Positions 24,929 through 32,586 of a DNA stretch of 64,000 nucleotides are shown here, one piece after another. The notes beneath the pieces are model-generated. The model searched no databases. It was not told the DNA's origin and was given only the letters and a program-made list of their open reading frames with translations. The DNA lies in NCBI GenBank assembly GCA_963793785.1, contig CAWCBH010000005.1, positions 1-64,000 of the forward strand. Reading direction: 5' to 3'. The first letter of the stretch is position 1, and each line of letters starts with the position of its first letter. The stretch is from CAWCBH01 sp963793785 (lineage in GTDB: Bacteria > Actinomycetota > Thermoleophilia > Solirubrobacterales > 70-9). The position numbers were made by a program, and so were the translations under genes.

Positions 24929-26497
24929 GTGCGCGAGCGCAACCCGACGACCCATGAGGAGAAGCTCGCCTACCTGCGTGAGCTGCGCGAGGCGGCGATC
25001 CACTCAGCTTCCGACGAGGCGGTGGAGAAGCAGCACGCCAAGGGCAAGCTGACCGCCCGCGAGCGGATCGAGAAGCTGCTCGACCCCGGCTCCTTCGAGG
25101 AGCTCGACACCTTCGTCCGCCACCGCACCTACGAGTTCGAGATGCAGAAGCGGCGGCCCTGGGGGGACGCCGTCGTCACCGGCTACGGCACGATCGACGG
25201 CCGCACCGTCTTCGTCTTCAGCCAGGACTTCACCGTCTTCGGGGGCTCGCTCGGCGAGGTGATGGCGGAGAAGATGTGCAAGGTGATGGACCTCGCCGCC
25301 CAGGTCGGCGCGCCGGTGATCGGGATCAACGACTCCGGCGGCGCCCGGATCCAGGAGGGCGTCGTCTCCCTGGGGGCCTACGGCGACGTCTTCGTCCGCA
25401 ACGTCCAGTGCTCCGGGGTGATCCCGCAGATCAGCCTGATCATGGGGCCCTGCGCGGGCGGCGCCGTCTACTCGCCGGCGATGACCGACTTCATCTTCAT
25501 GGTCAAGGAGACCTCGCACATGTTCATCACCGGCCCGGAGGTGATCAAGACCGTCACCGGCGAGGAGGTCGAGTTCGAGGAGCTGGGCGGCGCGATGAGC
25601 CACAACTCGAAGTCCGGCGTCGCCCACTTCGCCGCCGAGGACGAGGAGAGCTGTCTGGAGGACGTCCGCCACCTGATGAGCTTCCTGCCGCTAAACAACC
25701 TCGAGATGCCGCCGCGGGTCGAGCCCTACGACGACGCCGACCGCGAGGATCCCGAGCTCGACCACCTGATCCCCGACGACTCCTCGAAGCCCTACGACAT
25801 GCGCGAGGTGATCTCCCGGGTCGTCGACGACGGCGAGTTCTTCGAGGTCCACGAGCACTTCGCCCGCAACATCGTCTGCGGCTTCTCCCGCCTCGACGGT
25901 TTTCCGATCGGCGTCGTCGGCAACCAGCCGATGCACCTCGCGGGGGTCCTCGACATCGAGTCCTCCGAGAAGGCGGCCCGGTTCGTCCGCACCTGTGACG
26001 CCTTCAACATCCCCCTGCTGACCTTCTGCGACGTGCCCGGCTTTCTGCCCGGAACGAGCCAGGAGTGGGGCGGGATCATCCGCCACGGCGCCAAGCTGCT
26101 CTACGCCTTCACCGAGGCCACGGTGCCGAAGCTGACAGTGGTCACGCGCAAGGCCTACGGCGGCGCCTACGACGTCATGAACTCCAAGCACATGCTGGCC
26201 GACTTCAACTTTGCCTGGCCGACCGCGGAGGTGGCGGTGATGGGTCCCGAGGGGGCGGTCAACATCATCTACCGCCGCGACATCGCCGCCTCGCCGACCC
26301 CCGACGAGCGCCGCCAGAAGCTGATCGACGACTACAAGGCCCACTTCGCCAATCCCTACTCCGCCGCCGAGCGCGGCTACATCGACGACGTGATCGAGCC
26401 CCGCCAGACCCGCCCGAAGCTGATCCGCGCCCTGCGGGCGCTGCAGACCAAGCGGGTCGAGCAGCCGAAGCGAAAGCACGGCAACATCCCGCTGTAA
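24929..26497 (+). CDS. pccB: Propionyl/acyl-CoA carboxylase carboxyltransferase (beta) subunit
   Basis: A 522-aa carboxyltransferase that moves CO2 from carboxybiotin to an acyl-CoA, probably propionyl-CoA. Both crotonase-like halves are present: the N-half has FSQDFTVFGGSLGE, INDSGGARIQEGV and MGPCAGGAVYSPA; the C-half has PGFLPGTSQEWGGIIRHGAKLLYA and VTRKAYGGAYDVM, the acyl-CoA-binding and oxyanion-hole regions. Length is normal. The GTG start is 8 bases after TAGACT. The matching biotinylated alpha subunit is at 42707 with an identical promoter arrangement, and the probable epsilon subunit is at 27743. Acyl specificity cannot be fixed from sequence alone. Confidence 0.93.
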   Translation: MRERNPTTHEEKLAYLRELREAAIHSASDEAVEKQHAKGKLTARERIEKLLDPGSFEELDTFVRHRTYEFEMQKRRPWGDAVVTGYGTIDGRTVFVFSQDFTVFGGSLGEVMAEKMCKVMDLAAQVGAPVIGINDSGGARIQEGVVSLGAYGDVFVRNVQCSGVIPQISLIMGPCAGGAVYSPAMTDFIFMVKETSHMFITGPEVIKTVTGEEVEFEELGGAMSHNSKSGVAHFAAEDEESCLEDVRHLMSFLPLNNLEMPPRVEPYDDADREDPELDHLIPDDSSKPYDMREVISRVVDDGEFFEVHEHFARNIVCGFSRLDGFPIGVVGNQPMHLAGVLDIESSEKAARFVRTCDAFNIPLLTFCDVPGFLPGTSQEWGGIIRHGAKLLYAFTEATVPKLTVVTRKAYGGAYDVMNSKHMLADFNFAWPTAEVAVMGPEGAVNIIYRRDIAASPTPDERRQKLIDDYKAHFANPYSAAERGYIDDVIEPRQTRPKLIRALRALQTKRVEQPKRKHGNIPL

Positions 26498-26520
26498 GCG
26501 CTGCGGGCGGCGGGTCCTGT

Positions 26521-26585
26521 CACGGCAGGGGACCCACCGGCCCTGCGGTAGCTAAAGCTTCCTCGGGCCGGTCCCCCCTGCCGTG
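26521..26585. terminator. Long two-part hairpin downstream of pccB
   Basis: CACGGCAGGGG (26521-26531) pairs perfectly with CCCCTGCCGTG (26575-26585), and CCGGCCC (26537-26543) pairs with GGGCCGG (26565-26571), leaving small asymmetric bulges and a 21-base loop. It begins 24 bases after the pccB stop. No U-tract follows, so it could be a terminator, a 3'-end stabiliser or part of a small RNA. Confidence 0.5.
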
Positions 26586-26629
26586 CCACCCACCGCAGAT
26601 GCGCTCCCGCGGGACGCTTCAGGTTCGGT

Positions 26630-26668
26630 GTGGCGCTTTACTCGCGTATACCGCGAGGTTTGCGCCAC
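26630..26668. repeat. 39-nt quasi-palindromic intergenic element, copy A
   Basis: Layout: GTGGCGC (26630-26636), TTTA, CTCGCG (26641-26646), loop TATAC, CGCGAG (26652-26657), GTTT, GCGCCAC (26662-26668). A second element of the same 39-base length and layout is at 55622-55660; both are preceded by TTCGGT and followed by TC. The inner stem differs between copies by compensating changes. Confidence 0.6.
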
Positions 26669-26674
26669 TCGGCT

Positions 26675-26759
26675 GGGTGCGCCCTACCCAGCGGCCGGGG
26701 TGCGCCCTACCCAGCTTCCTTTCCGACCCGCCACTCGACCGGGGCGTGCCCTACCCAGC
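26675..26759 (+). repeat. Three short direct repeats in the pccB downstream region
   Basis: GGGTGCGCCCTACCCAGC occurs at 26675-26692 and again at 26698-26715; a variant GGGCGTGCCCTACCCAGC is at 26742-26759. Each unit is itself a small inverted repeat (GGGT...ACCC; in copy 1 CTGGGT...ACCCAG). Nothing coding is apparent. Together with the hairpins at 26521 and 26630 they fill the whole 275-base gap. Confidence 0.55.
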
Positions 26760-26772
26760 GGCAGTTTTCGGC

Positions 26773-27711
26773 CTAGAGCGACACTTGCGGCGCGTCGACC
26801 TCGCCCCGCTCCCAGGCGGCGAGCACGGCGGTGACGATTCCGAGGTCCTGGATCGCCAGGCCGGTGGAATCGAACAGGGTCGTCTCCTCGGCTGAGCCCC
26901 GCCCGGGCGAGTCCCCGTTCAGGACGGCTCCGATCTCGGTGACGTCGACTCGCCGCACGCCGCCGGCGGCAACCGAGGCGGCGATCTCGCCGCCGCCGCT
27001 CGCCTGCTCCCACTCGTCGCAGAACAGACGGCAGCGGCGGATCGCCTCCCGCTCGACCTCCGTCTTGGCGGGGGAGTCGGCGCCGAGCACGGCAAGATGC
27101 TGACCGGGCAGCAGGTCCGCCGCCCGGATCACCGGCATCTCGCCCGGCGTACAGCTGACGACGATCGCCTGGCCGGCGGCCTGCTGTCGCGATCCCACCG
27201 TCCAGCCGAGCTCCTCCGCCAGCGCCTCCGCCGCCGCCGCCCGCGGGTCGTGGCAGACGCCGGGCCCGTAGCCCGCGGCGGCGAGGCAGCGAGCGGCCCA
27301 GGCGCCGTTGACACCGCAGCCGATCAGGCCGACCTCCCGTGTCCCCTCCGGCGCCAGGACCTGCGCCGACACCGCCGCCGCCGCCCCGGTTCGTAGCCAT
27401 GTGACCGAGCGGCAATCGACGATCGCGCGCTCGGCGCCGGTCTCGGCATCGGAGACGAAGATCGCTCCGGTCACGACCGGCAGCCCGCGCTCCGGGTTGT
27501 GGGGGAAGGAAGTCACCCACTTGACGATCGCCAAGCCGTCACCGCGCGCCGGCATGGCGCGAAAGTCCCCCGGCGGGCTGTCGAGGTAGACCTTTGCCGG
27601 CATTGTCCACTCGCCGTTGGCGTGGTGCTCGAAGGCGGTTCGCGTGCGCTCGATCGCCGCGGCCGGGGAGATCGCCGCCAGGACCGCGTCCTTGCCGATC
27701 ACAGGGATCAC
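26773..27711 (-). CDS. Ornithine cyclodeaminase / mu-crystallin family protein
   Basis: A 312-aa NAD(P)-dependent protein of the OCD/mu-crystallin family. The N-half has WTMPAKVYLDSPPGDFRAMPA and VKWVTSFPHNPERGLPVV; the Rossmann half begins REVGLIGCGVNGAWAARCLAAAG and has VVSCTPGEMPVIRAADLLPGQHLAVLGADSP. Members include ornithine cyclodeaminase, alanine dehydrogenase and ketimine reductases, so the reaction stays open. The GTG at 27711 is 8 bases after TAGAAA on the minus strand; a GTG at 27702 is an alternative. It is divergent from the epsilon-subunit gene, with 31 bases between start codons. Confidence 0.82.
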   Translation of the reverse strand: MIPVIGKDAVLAAISPAAAIERTRTAFEHHANGEWTMPAKVYLDSPPGDFRAMPARGDGLAIVKWVTSFPHNPERGLPVVTGAIFVSDAETGAERAIVDCRSVTWLRTGAAAAVSAQVLAPEGTREVGLIGCGVNGAWAARCLAAAGYGPGVCHDPRAAAAEALAEELGWTVGSRQQAAGQAIVVSCTPGEMPVIRAADLLPGQHLAVLGADSPAKTEVEREAIRRCRLFCDEWEQASGGGEIAASVAAGGVRRVDVTEIGAVLNGDSPGRGSAEETTLFDSTGLAIQDLGIVTAVLAAWERGEVDAPQVSL

Positions 27712-27719
27712 AAACCGGA

Positions 27720-27736
27720 TTTCTACGGGGTACAGT
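27720..27736. promoter_or_regulatory. Back-to-back -10 elements of a divergent leaderless pair
   Basis: Minus strand: TAGAAA (27725-27720), 8 bases before GTG 27711. Plus strand: TACAGT (27731-27736), 6 bases before GTG 27743. Both -10 elements fit in 17 bp between the two start codons, so each -35 region would have to lie in the other gene. Confidence 0.55.
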
Positions 27737-27742
27737 CCGCCG

Positions 27743-27961
27743 GTGAGCAGCAACGGCCGCCGCCGACCACCGCGCCCGCGGATCGAGCTCGCTTCAACGG
27801 CGGCAACCCCCGAGGAGGCGGCGGCGATCGTCGCCGCGCTGGAGCGCTTCCTGGCCGAGACGGCTCCCGCGCCCAGCCCCGCTGCCGCCTTCAACCGCTG
27901 GCAGCGGGCGGCCCTGCAGGAGGGCGTCAACGCCCGGACGGGTCCTTTTCCGGCCGGGTAG
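27743..27961 (+). CDS. Probable acyl-CoA carboxylase epsilon subunit (small)
   Basis: A 72-aa protein: a basic, disordered start (SSNGRRRPPRPRIE), then STAATPEEAAAIVAALERFLAET, a Pro/Ala linker and FNRWQRAALQEGV. The P-x-E-E-(A)-A-I-V-A-A-L helix followed by a conserved Trp matches the actinobacterial epsilon-subunit family (ACC_epsilon, PF13822), which stabilises carboxylase holoenzymes. Position near pccB supports this. The GTG start is set by TACAGT six bases upstream and by the coding signal beginning there. The match rests on a short pattern. Confidence 0.55.
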   Translation: MSSNGRRRPPRPRIELASTAATPEEAAAIVAALERFLAETAPAPSPAAAFNRWQRAALQEGVNARTGPFPAG

Positions 27962-27985
27962 CAAGGCCGGTTTCCGGCCGCCCGC

Positions 27986-28015
27986 TTGATTCGCCTGGTC
28001 GATCCGGGATAGAAC
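27986..28015 (+). promoter_or_regulatory. Promoter of the dodecin gene (TTGATT-18-TAGAAC)
   Basis: A -35 TTGATT (27986-27991), an 18-base spacer and a -10 TAGAAC (28010-28015) predict a start near 28022, giving a leader of about 50 bases with a strong AAGGAGG Shine-Dalgarno before GTG 28071. This contrasts with the leaderless genes nearby. Confidence 0.5.
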
Positions 28016-28070
28016 AGGTACATCAGCCGGACAAACCCTGGGCCTCGGCGCCCGCGGAAGGAGGAGTGCA

Positions 28071-28280
28071 GTGGCAGTTGTGAAGATCATCGAGTTGGTC
28101 GGCAGCTCCAAGACCTCGACCGACGATGCCGCCAAGCAGGCGCTTACCCAGGCGTCGGGGTCGCTGCGAAACATCCGCGCCGTCGACATCGTCTCGACCG
28201 GGATCCGTGGCGAGAACCTGGACGAGTACCGCGCCCACGTGCGGGTCGCGTTCCTGATCGAGGGCACAGACGTCGACTGA
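28071..28280 (+). CDS. Dodecin (flavin-binding small protein)
   Basis: A 69-aa dodecin: VVKIIELVGSSKTSTDDAAKQAL, ending RVAFLIEGTD. Dodecins assemble into dodecamers that store or buffer flavins. Length and the SSKTS-x2-DA-x2-A pattern match the family closely. The GTG start has an AAGGAGG Shine-Dalgarno six bases upstream. It is followed 30 bases later by the rhodanese gene, which has its own -10. Confidence 0.92.
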   Translation: MAVVKIIELVGSSKTSTDDAAKQALTQASGSLRNIRAVDIVSTGIRGENLDEYRAHVRVAFLIEGTDVD

Positions 28281-28298
28281 GGCCCACCCCTGCGCCGC

Positions 28299-28304
28299 TA
28301 GATT
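28299..28304 (+). promoter_or_regulatory. -10 element (TAGATT) for the rhodanese gene
   Basis: TAGATT ends 6 bases before GTG 28311. A GGAGG (28305-28309) fills the gap but is too close to the GTG to act as a ribosome-binding site, which favours a leaderless start. Confidence 0.45.
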
Positions 28305-28310
28305 GGAGGC

Positions 28311-28715
28311 GTGAGCGAGGAGGCCCAGGCCGCCGTCGATGAGATCGGGCCCGATCAGCTGAACGAGCTGCTGGAAGCGGGCGACGTGCAGCTGGTCGAC
28401 GTCCGTACCCAGCACGAGTGGGAGGCGGGGCATATCGCCGGCGCGGTCCACGTCGAGCTGAGCGAGCTGACGGCGAAGGCCGAGAACCTCGATCGCGACC
28501 GGCGGCTGGTCTTCTACTGCCGCGGCGGCAACCGCTCGGGGATGGCCGCGCAGGCCTTCGCCGAGGCGGGCTACCCTGCCGCGAAGCTCTCCGGCGGCAT
28601 CAGCGCCTGGGCGGAGGATGGGCTGGCGCTGGAGCCCGAGGGCGGCTACGTCGCCGAATCGGGAGAGGCCGCGGCGGTGCTCGAGTCGCGGCGCCGAGCC
28701 GCCCGCGACGCCTGA
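28311..28715 (+). CDS. Rhodanese-like sulfurtransferase domain protein
   Basis: A 134-aa single-domain rhodanese. QLVDVRTQHEWEAGHIAGAVHVELSEL is the family signature and the active-site loop is C70-R-G-G-N-R-S-G, with the persulfide-forming cysteine present. It directly precedes the sulfite reductase gene, so it may carry sulfane sulfur from that pathway; that link is inference from position. No signal peptide, hence cytoplasmic. The C-terminal 25 residues are a charged tail. Confidence 0.9.
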   Translation: MSEEAQAAVDEIGPDQLNELLEAGDVQLVDVRTQHEWEAGHIAGAVHVELSELTAKAENLDRDRRLVFYCRGGNRSGMAAQAFAEAGYPAAKLSGGISAWAEDGLALEPEGGYVAESGEAAAVLESRRRAARDA

Positions 28716-28750
28716 GCGGGCACAAACACCCAAATCCCGGTCAGATTTTG

Positions 28751-28756
28751 TACTAT
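28751..28756 (+). promoter_or_regulatory. Probable -10 element (TACTAT) for the sulfur operon
   Basis: The 100-base gap before the sulfite reductase gene contains an unusually AT-rich patch (28729-28762) with TACTAT at 28751-28756, implying a leader of about 55 bases. No clear -35 or named operator is seen. This would drive the sulfite reductase and APS reductase genes. Confidence 0.4.
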
Positions 28757-28815
28757 TGCAACGCGACGGCGCGGGATGCGCGTCGCCGATCCGATCATGC
28801 GGGAGATCAGCTGAC

Positions 28816-30699
28816 ATGGAACCGGTCTCGGCGCCCCCCAAGGCGACTGACCTCGAGCAGGCGACAGCCGGCCTCAACCAGGCCGAAGGCAAGCCCCAGC
28901 GCGGCAAGGGCAGGCTCGGTTCGCTGGAGAACCCGGAGTCCTACGAGAACGTGCCCGGCCACGTGATCCCGATCCTCGAGCGCGAGTTCGACGATTTCGA
29001 CAACGAGGCGGAGAAGTTCCTCGGCGGCCAGACCCCCGAGGATCAGTTCATCGGCTTCCGCCTCAAGCAGGGTGTCTACGGCCAGCGCCAGGCCGACGTG
29101 CAGATGATCCGCGTCAAGCTTCCGTTCGGCGGCGTCAGCCCCGAGCAGATGGAGGCCTTCGCGAGCGTCGTCGAGAGCTACGCGCCGCTGGTCAAGGGCC
29201 ACATCACCACCCGCCAGAACATCCAGATCCACCATGTGCCCTTGCGCGACGCGGCGGCGGCGATTCGCGAGCTCTCCGACGCCGGCCTCTCCTCCCGGGA
29301 GGGCTGCGGCAACACGGTTCGCAACGTCACCGGCGACCCCTGGGCCGGCGTCGCCGAGGACGAGACCTTCGACCCGACTCCCTATGCGGCGGCCTACGTC
29401 CGCTACTTCGTCCGTCACCCGACGACGCAGCTGATGCCGCGCAAGATCAAGACCGCTTTCACAGGCTCCGACGAGGACCGGGCGATCACGGGCATCCACG
29501 ACATCGGCTTCATCGCCCGCGAGCGCGACGGGGTCAAGGGCTTCGAGCTGCGAGTCGGCGGCGGCACCTCGATCATGCCGCGGATCGCGCCGACCCTCTC
29601 GGAGTTCGTCACCGCCGACGACGGCGAGTACCTCAAGTACACCGAGGCGGCGCTGCGGATCTTCGACCGCCAGGAGTGGCTGCGGGTCAACCGCGCCCGG
29701 GCCCGGATCAAGGTCCTCGTCGACAAGGTCGGGATCGAGGCTTTCCGCGAGATGGTCGCCGAGGAGCTGGAAGGCGATTGGGTCGCCGAGCGCGATTTCG
29801 ACGTCGAGCGGCTGCGCTTCGACGACGACGAGGAGGCCAACGCCCCGGCGTCGCCAACCACCCACGCCTCCCCCAACGGTGATCGCTCCGAGTTCGACGC
29901 CTTCCTGGCCGCCAACGTGCAGGCCCAGCGCCAGCAGGGCTTCTCGACGGTCGAGGTGAAGGTCACCCGTGGCGACCTCAGCCCGGCTCAGTTCCGCGGC
30001 CTGGCGGCGATCATGCGCGAGTTCACCGGCGGCTATGCCCGCAGCACCGTGCAGCAGAATCTCGTCTTGCGCTGGGTGCGGGACGAGTCGCTCTACGACG
30101 TCTGGCAGCGCCTCCACGAGCTCGATCTCGGCGCCGTCGGCCCGCGCCAGGTCACCGACATCGTCTCCTGCCCGGGCACCGACAGCTGCAAGCTCGGCAT
30201 CACCAGCTCGATGGGGGTCAACCGGGCGATCCAGGAGCGGCTCGAGGCGATGCAGATCACCGACCCTCTGACCAAGCGGGTCCACATCAAGATGAGCGGC
30301 TGCCCGAACGGCTGCAGCCAGCATCACATCGGCACGATCGGCTTCTACGGCGCCTCGCTGAAGATCGGCGACCGCCAGCTGCCCGCCTACATCCCCCACA
30401 TCGGCGGTGGCTACGAGGGCGGCGAGGTCGTCTACGGGGCGCGGCTGAAGTCTCGGCTGCCCGCCAAGCGCGTCCCCGAGGCGGTCGAGCGATGGCTGCG
30501 GCTTTACGAGGGCGAGCGCACCGACGGCGAGCACTTCAAGGCGTTCGCCGAGCGGGTCGGGAAGGAGCGCTTCGAAGCCGAGGTGAAGGACCTGACGCTG
30601 CCGGTCGAGTTCAGCCTCGAGACGATGCAGCAGTTCATCGACTGGGACCGCCACGATCCGTACAGGGTCGAGCGCGGCGAGGGCGAGTGCGCGATCTAG
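28816..30699 (+). CDS. sir: Nitrite/sulfite reductase (ferredoxin-type, siroheme and 4Fe-4S)
   Basis: A 627-aa assimilatory siroheme reductase, most likely sulfite reductase (SO3 to sulfide) given its neighbours. Two ferrodoxin-like halves carry the substrate-binding patterns HITTRQNIQIH and EGCGNTVRNVTG. The 4Fe-4S/siroheme ligands are C452 and C458 (CPGTDSC) and C496 and C500 (SGCPNGCSQ). The ATG at 28816 is the first start downstream of the AT-rich promoter patch. The stop overlaps the next GTG by one base (TAGTG). Nitrite as the natural substrate cannot be excluded on motifs alone. Confidence 0.9.
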   Translation: MEPVSAPPKATDLEQATAGLNQAEGKPQRGKGRLGSLENPESYENVPGHVIPILEREFDDFDNEAEKFLGGQTPEDQFIGFRLKQGVYGQRQADVQMIRVKLPFGGVSPEQMEAFASVVESYAPLVKGHITTRQNIQIHHVPLRDAAAAIRELSDAGLSSREGCGNTVRNVTGDPWAGVAEDETFDPTPYAAAYVRYFVRHPTTQLMPRKIKTAFTGSDEDRAITGIHDIGFIARERDGVKGFELRVGGGTSIMPRIAPTLSEFVTADDGEYLKYTEAALRIFDRQEWLRVNRARARIKVLVDKVGIEAFREMVAEELEGDWVAERDFDVERLRFDDDEEANAPASPTTHASPNGDRSEFDAFLAANVQAQRQQGFSTVEVKVTRGDLSPAQFRGLAAIMREFTGGYARSTVQQNLVLRWVRDESLYDVWQRLHELDLGAVGPRQVTDIVSCPGTDSCKLGITSSMGVNRAIQERLEAMQITDPLTKRVHIKMSGCPNGCSQHHIGTIGFYGASLKIGDRQLPAYIPHIGGGYEGGEVVYGARLKSRLPAKRVPEAVERWLRLYEGERTDGEHFKAFAERVGKERFEAEVKDLTLPVEFSLETMQQFIDWDRHDPYRVERGEGECAI

Positions 30700-31412
30700 T
30701 GAAGCCGCCACCCGACACGATCACCGCACCGCCACTCGCCGAGATCGACCCGGAGGCGGTTGCTGCCGACCTCGAGGGGCGCACGGCCGCCGAGGCGATC
30801 GAGTGGATGCTCGGCGCCTTCGGCGAGAGCCATTACTTCGCCTGCTCGTTCCAGAAGACCAGTTCGGTGGTCCTCGACCTGGCGACGAAGGCCAATCCGG
30901 ACGTTCGCTTCTTCTACCTCGACACCGACGTCCTCTTCCCGGAGACCTACGAGACCCGGGACCGGCTCGCCACCCACTTCGGGGTCGAGTTCGACCGATA
31001 CCACAACATCACCATCGACGAGCAGGCCGACCTCTACGGCGACGAGCTCTGGAAGCGCGACCCCGACTCCTGCTGCGGCCTGCGCAAGGTCGAGCCGATG
31101 CGCCGTGCCCTGGCGTCCGTCGACTGCTGGGTCTCCGGGATCCGCCGGGGCGACTCGAGCACCCGTTCGGGGGCTCCGAAGTTCGCCTGGGACAAGCGCT
31201 TTGGCCTCTGGAAGCTGAATCCCCTGGCCGACTGGACCGAGCGCGACGTCTGGAACTACATCCGCGAGCAGCGCATCCCCTACAACCCGCTCCACGATCG
31301 CGGCTACCCCTCGATCGGCTGCACCCACTGCACCCAGCCCGTCGCTCCGGGCGCCTCGCCGCGCGACGGCCGCTGGGTCGGCACGGCGAAGTCGGAGTGC
31401 GGGATCAACTGA
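30699..31412 (+). CDS. cysH: APS reductase, iron-sulfur type (CysH family)
   Basis: A 237-aa phosphoadenylyl/adenylyl-sulfate reductase. It contains the extra cysteine pairs C125-C126 (DSCCGLRK) and C208-x2-C211 (GCTHC) that bind a 4Fe-4S cluster and mark enzymes using APS directly, plus the C-terminal catalytic C234 (SECGIN). The nucleotide-binding start is FACSFQKTSSVVL, with FFYLDTDVLFPETYETRD. It forms sulfite for the reductase encoded just upstream, from which it is separated by a one-base overlap. Confidence 0.92.
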   Translation: MKPPPDTITAPPLAEIDPEAVAADLEGRTAAEAIEWMLGAFGESHYFACSFQKTSSVVLDLATKANPDVRFFYLDTDVLFPETYETRDRLATHFGVEFDRYHNITIDEQADLYGDELWKRDPDSCCGLRKVEPMRRALASVDCWVSGIRRGDSSTRSGAPKFAWDKRFGLWKLNPLADWTERDVWNYIREQRIPYNPLHDRGYPSIGCTHCTQPVAPGASPRDGRWVGTAKSECGIN

Positions 31413-31454
31413 CCGCCTGAGCGCGGCCCGAGATCTCCGCCGCGGTTGTTGCTC

Positions 31455-31460
31455 TATCCT
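31455..31460 (+). promoter_or_regulatory. -10-like element (TATCCT) for sat-cysC
   Basis: TATCCT lies 52 bases before ATG 31513 in the 100-base gap after the APS reductase gene. It would give a leader of about 45 bases, so sat and cysC can be transcribed independently of the reductases. Confidence 0.4.
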
Positions 31461-31512
31461 CGCCCGCTGCTGTTTCGAACCTTCCCAGTCAACAAAGGCC
31501 TAAATCACCAGG

Positions 31513-32586
31513 ATGACCGACCTCTCCCTCACTCTGTCCGAGCGCAACACCGCCGACTTCGAGATGATCGCCAACGGCGGCTTCGCTCCCCTCACCGGTT
31601 TCCAGGGAGGCGAGGACTGGCGCCGCGTCTGCGCGGAGATGCGCACCGCGGAGGGTGCCTACTGGCCGATCCCGATCACCCTCGCCTCAGACCTCGATTG
31701 CACCGCCGGCGACGTCGTCGCCCTCTCCTCTGACGAGGGCAAGCCACTCGGTCGCCTCACCGTCGAGGAGGTCTACGAGCGCGACGGCCGCAAGGAGGCG
31801 GAGCAGGTCTACGGGACCAGCGACGCCGACCACCCCGGCGTCGCGGCGATCTACGAGGAGGGCGACCGCCTGATCGCGGGACCAATCGAGTCGGACGCGC
31901 TTCCTGACCACGACGAGCCCTTCATGCGCCGCTACATGACCCCCGCGGAGTCGCGCAAGGCGTTCGCCGAGCGCGGCTGGGCCAAGGTCGTCGCCTTTCA
32001 GACCCGCAACCCGATCCACCGCGCCCACGAGTACGTCACCAAGGCGGCGCTGGAGATCTGCGACGGGCTGATGATCCATCCGCTGATCGGCAAGACCAAG
32101 GCCGGCGACATCCCCGCCGACGTGCGAATGCGCTGCTATGAGGTGCTGATGGAGAACTACTACCCGCAGGATCGGGTGATCCTCAACGTCTTTCCCTCGA
32201 AGATGCACTACGCCGGGCCCCGCGAGGCCGTTCTGCACGCGATCGCGCGCCGCAACTACGGCTGCACCCACTTCATCGTCGGCCGCGACCACGCCGGCGC
32301 CGGCGACTACTACGGCACCTACGACGCGCAGAAGATCTTCGACGAGATCGACATCGACGAGCTGGGCATCGAGCCGCTGATGTTCGAGCACAGCTTCTGG
32401 TGCAACGCCTGCGAGGGAATGGCGTCCGGAAAGACCTGCCCGCACGACGCCGACGCGCACGTGTTCCTTTCCGGGACCAAGGTGCGCGAGATGCTCGGCA
32501 ACGGCGAGCGGCCCCCTCAGGAGTTCTCGAGGGACGAGGTCGCGGACATCCTGATCGACGCTTACAAGGAGGACGACAACCGATGA
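31513..32586 (+). CDS. sat: Sulfate adenylyltransferase (ATP sulfurylase, Sat)
   Basis: A 357-aa homo-oligomeric ATP sulfurylase (sulfate plus ATP to APS). The active-site motifs are QTRNPIHRAHEYVTKAAL and GRDHAGAGDYYGTYDAQ. The N-terminal PUA-like domain is shortened: the protein begins LTLSERNTADFEMIANGGFAPLTGF, about 30-40 residues less than many Sat proteins, and there is no C-terminal kinase-like domain. It overlaps the APS kinase gene by ATGA. No CysD/CysN is present here, consistent with use of the Sat type. Confidence 0.93.
   Translation: MTDLSLTLSERNTADFEMIANGGFAPLTGFQGGEDWRRVCAEMRTAEGAYWPIPITLASDLDCTAGDVVALSSDEGKPLGRLTVEEVYERDGRKEAEQVYGTSDADHPGVAAIYEEGDRLIAGPIESDALPDHDEPFMRRYMTPAESRKAFAERGWAKVVAFQTRNPIHRAHEYVTKAALEICDGLMIHPLIGKTKAGDIPADVRMRCYEVLMENYYPQDRVILNVFPSKMHYAGPREAVLHAIARRNYGCTHFIVGRDHAGAGDYYGTYDAQKIFDEIDIDELGIEPLMFEHSFWCNACEGMASGKTCPHDADAHVFLSGTKVREMLGNGERPPQEFSRDEVADILIDAYKEDDNR

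Noticed and set aside
26498..26772. CRISPR-like array in the repeat-rich gap
   Set aside because: Only three 18-base units at unequal spacing (23 and 44 bp), no constant spacer length and no cas genes.
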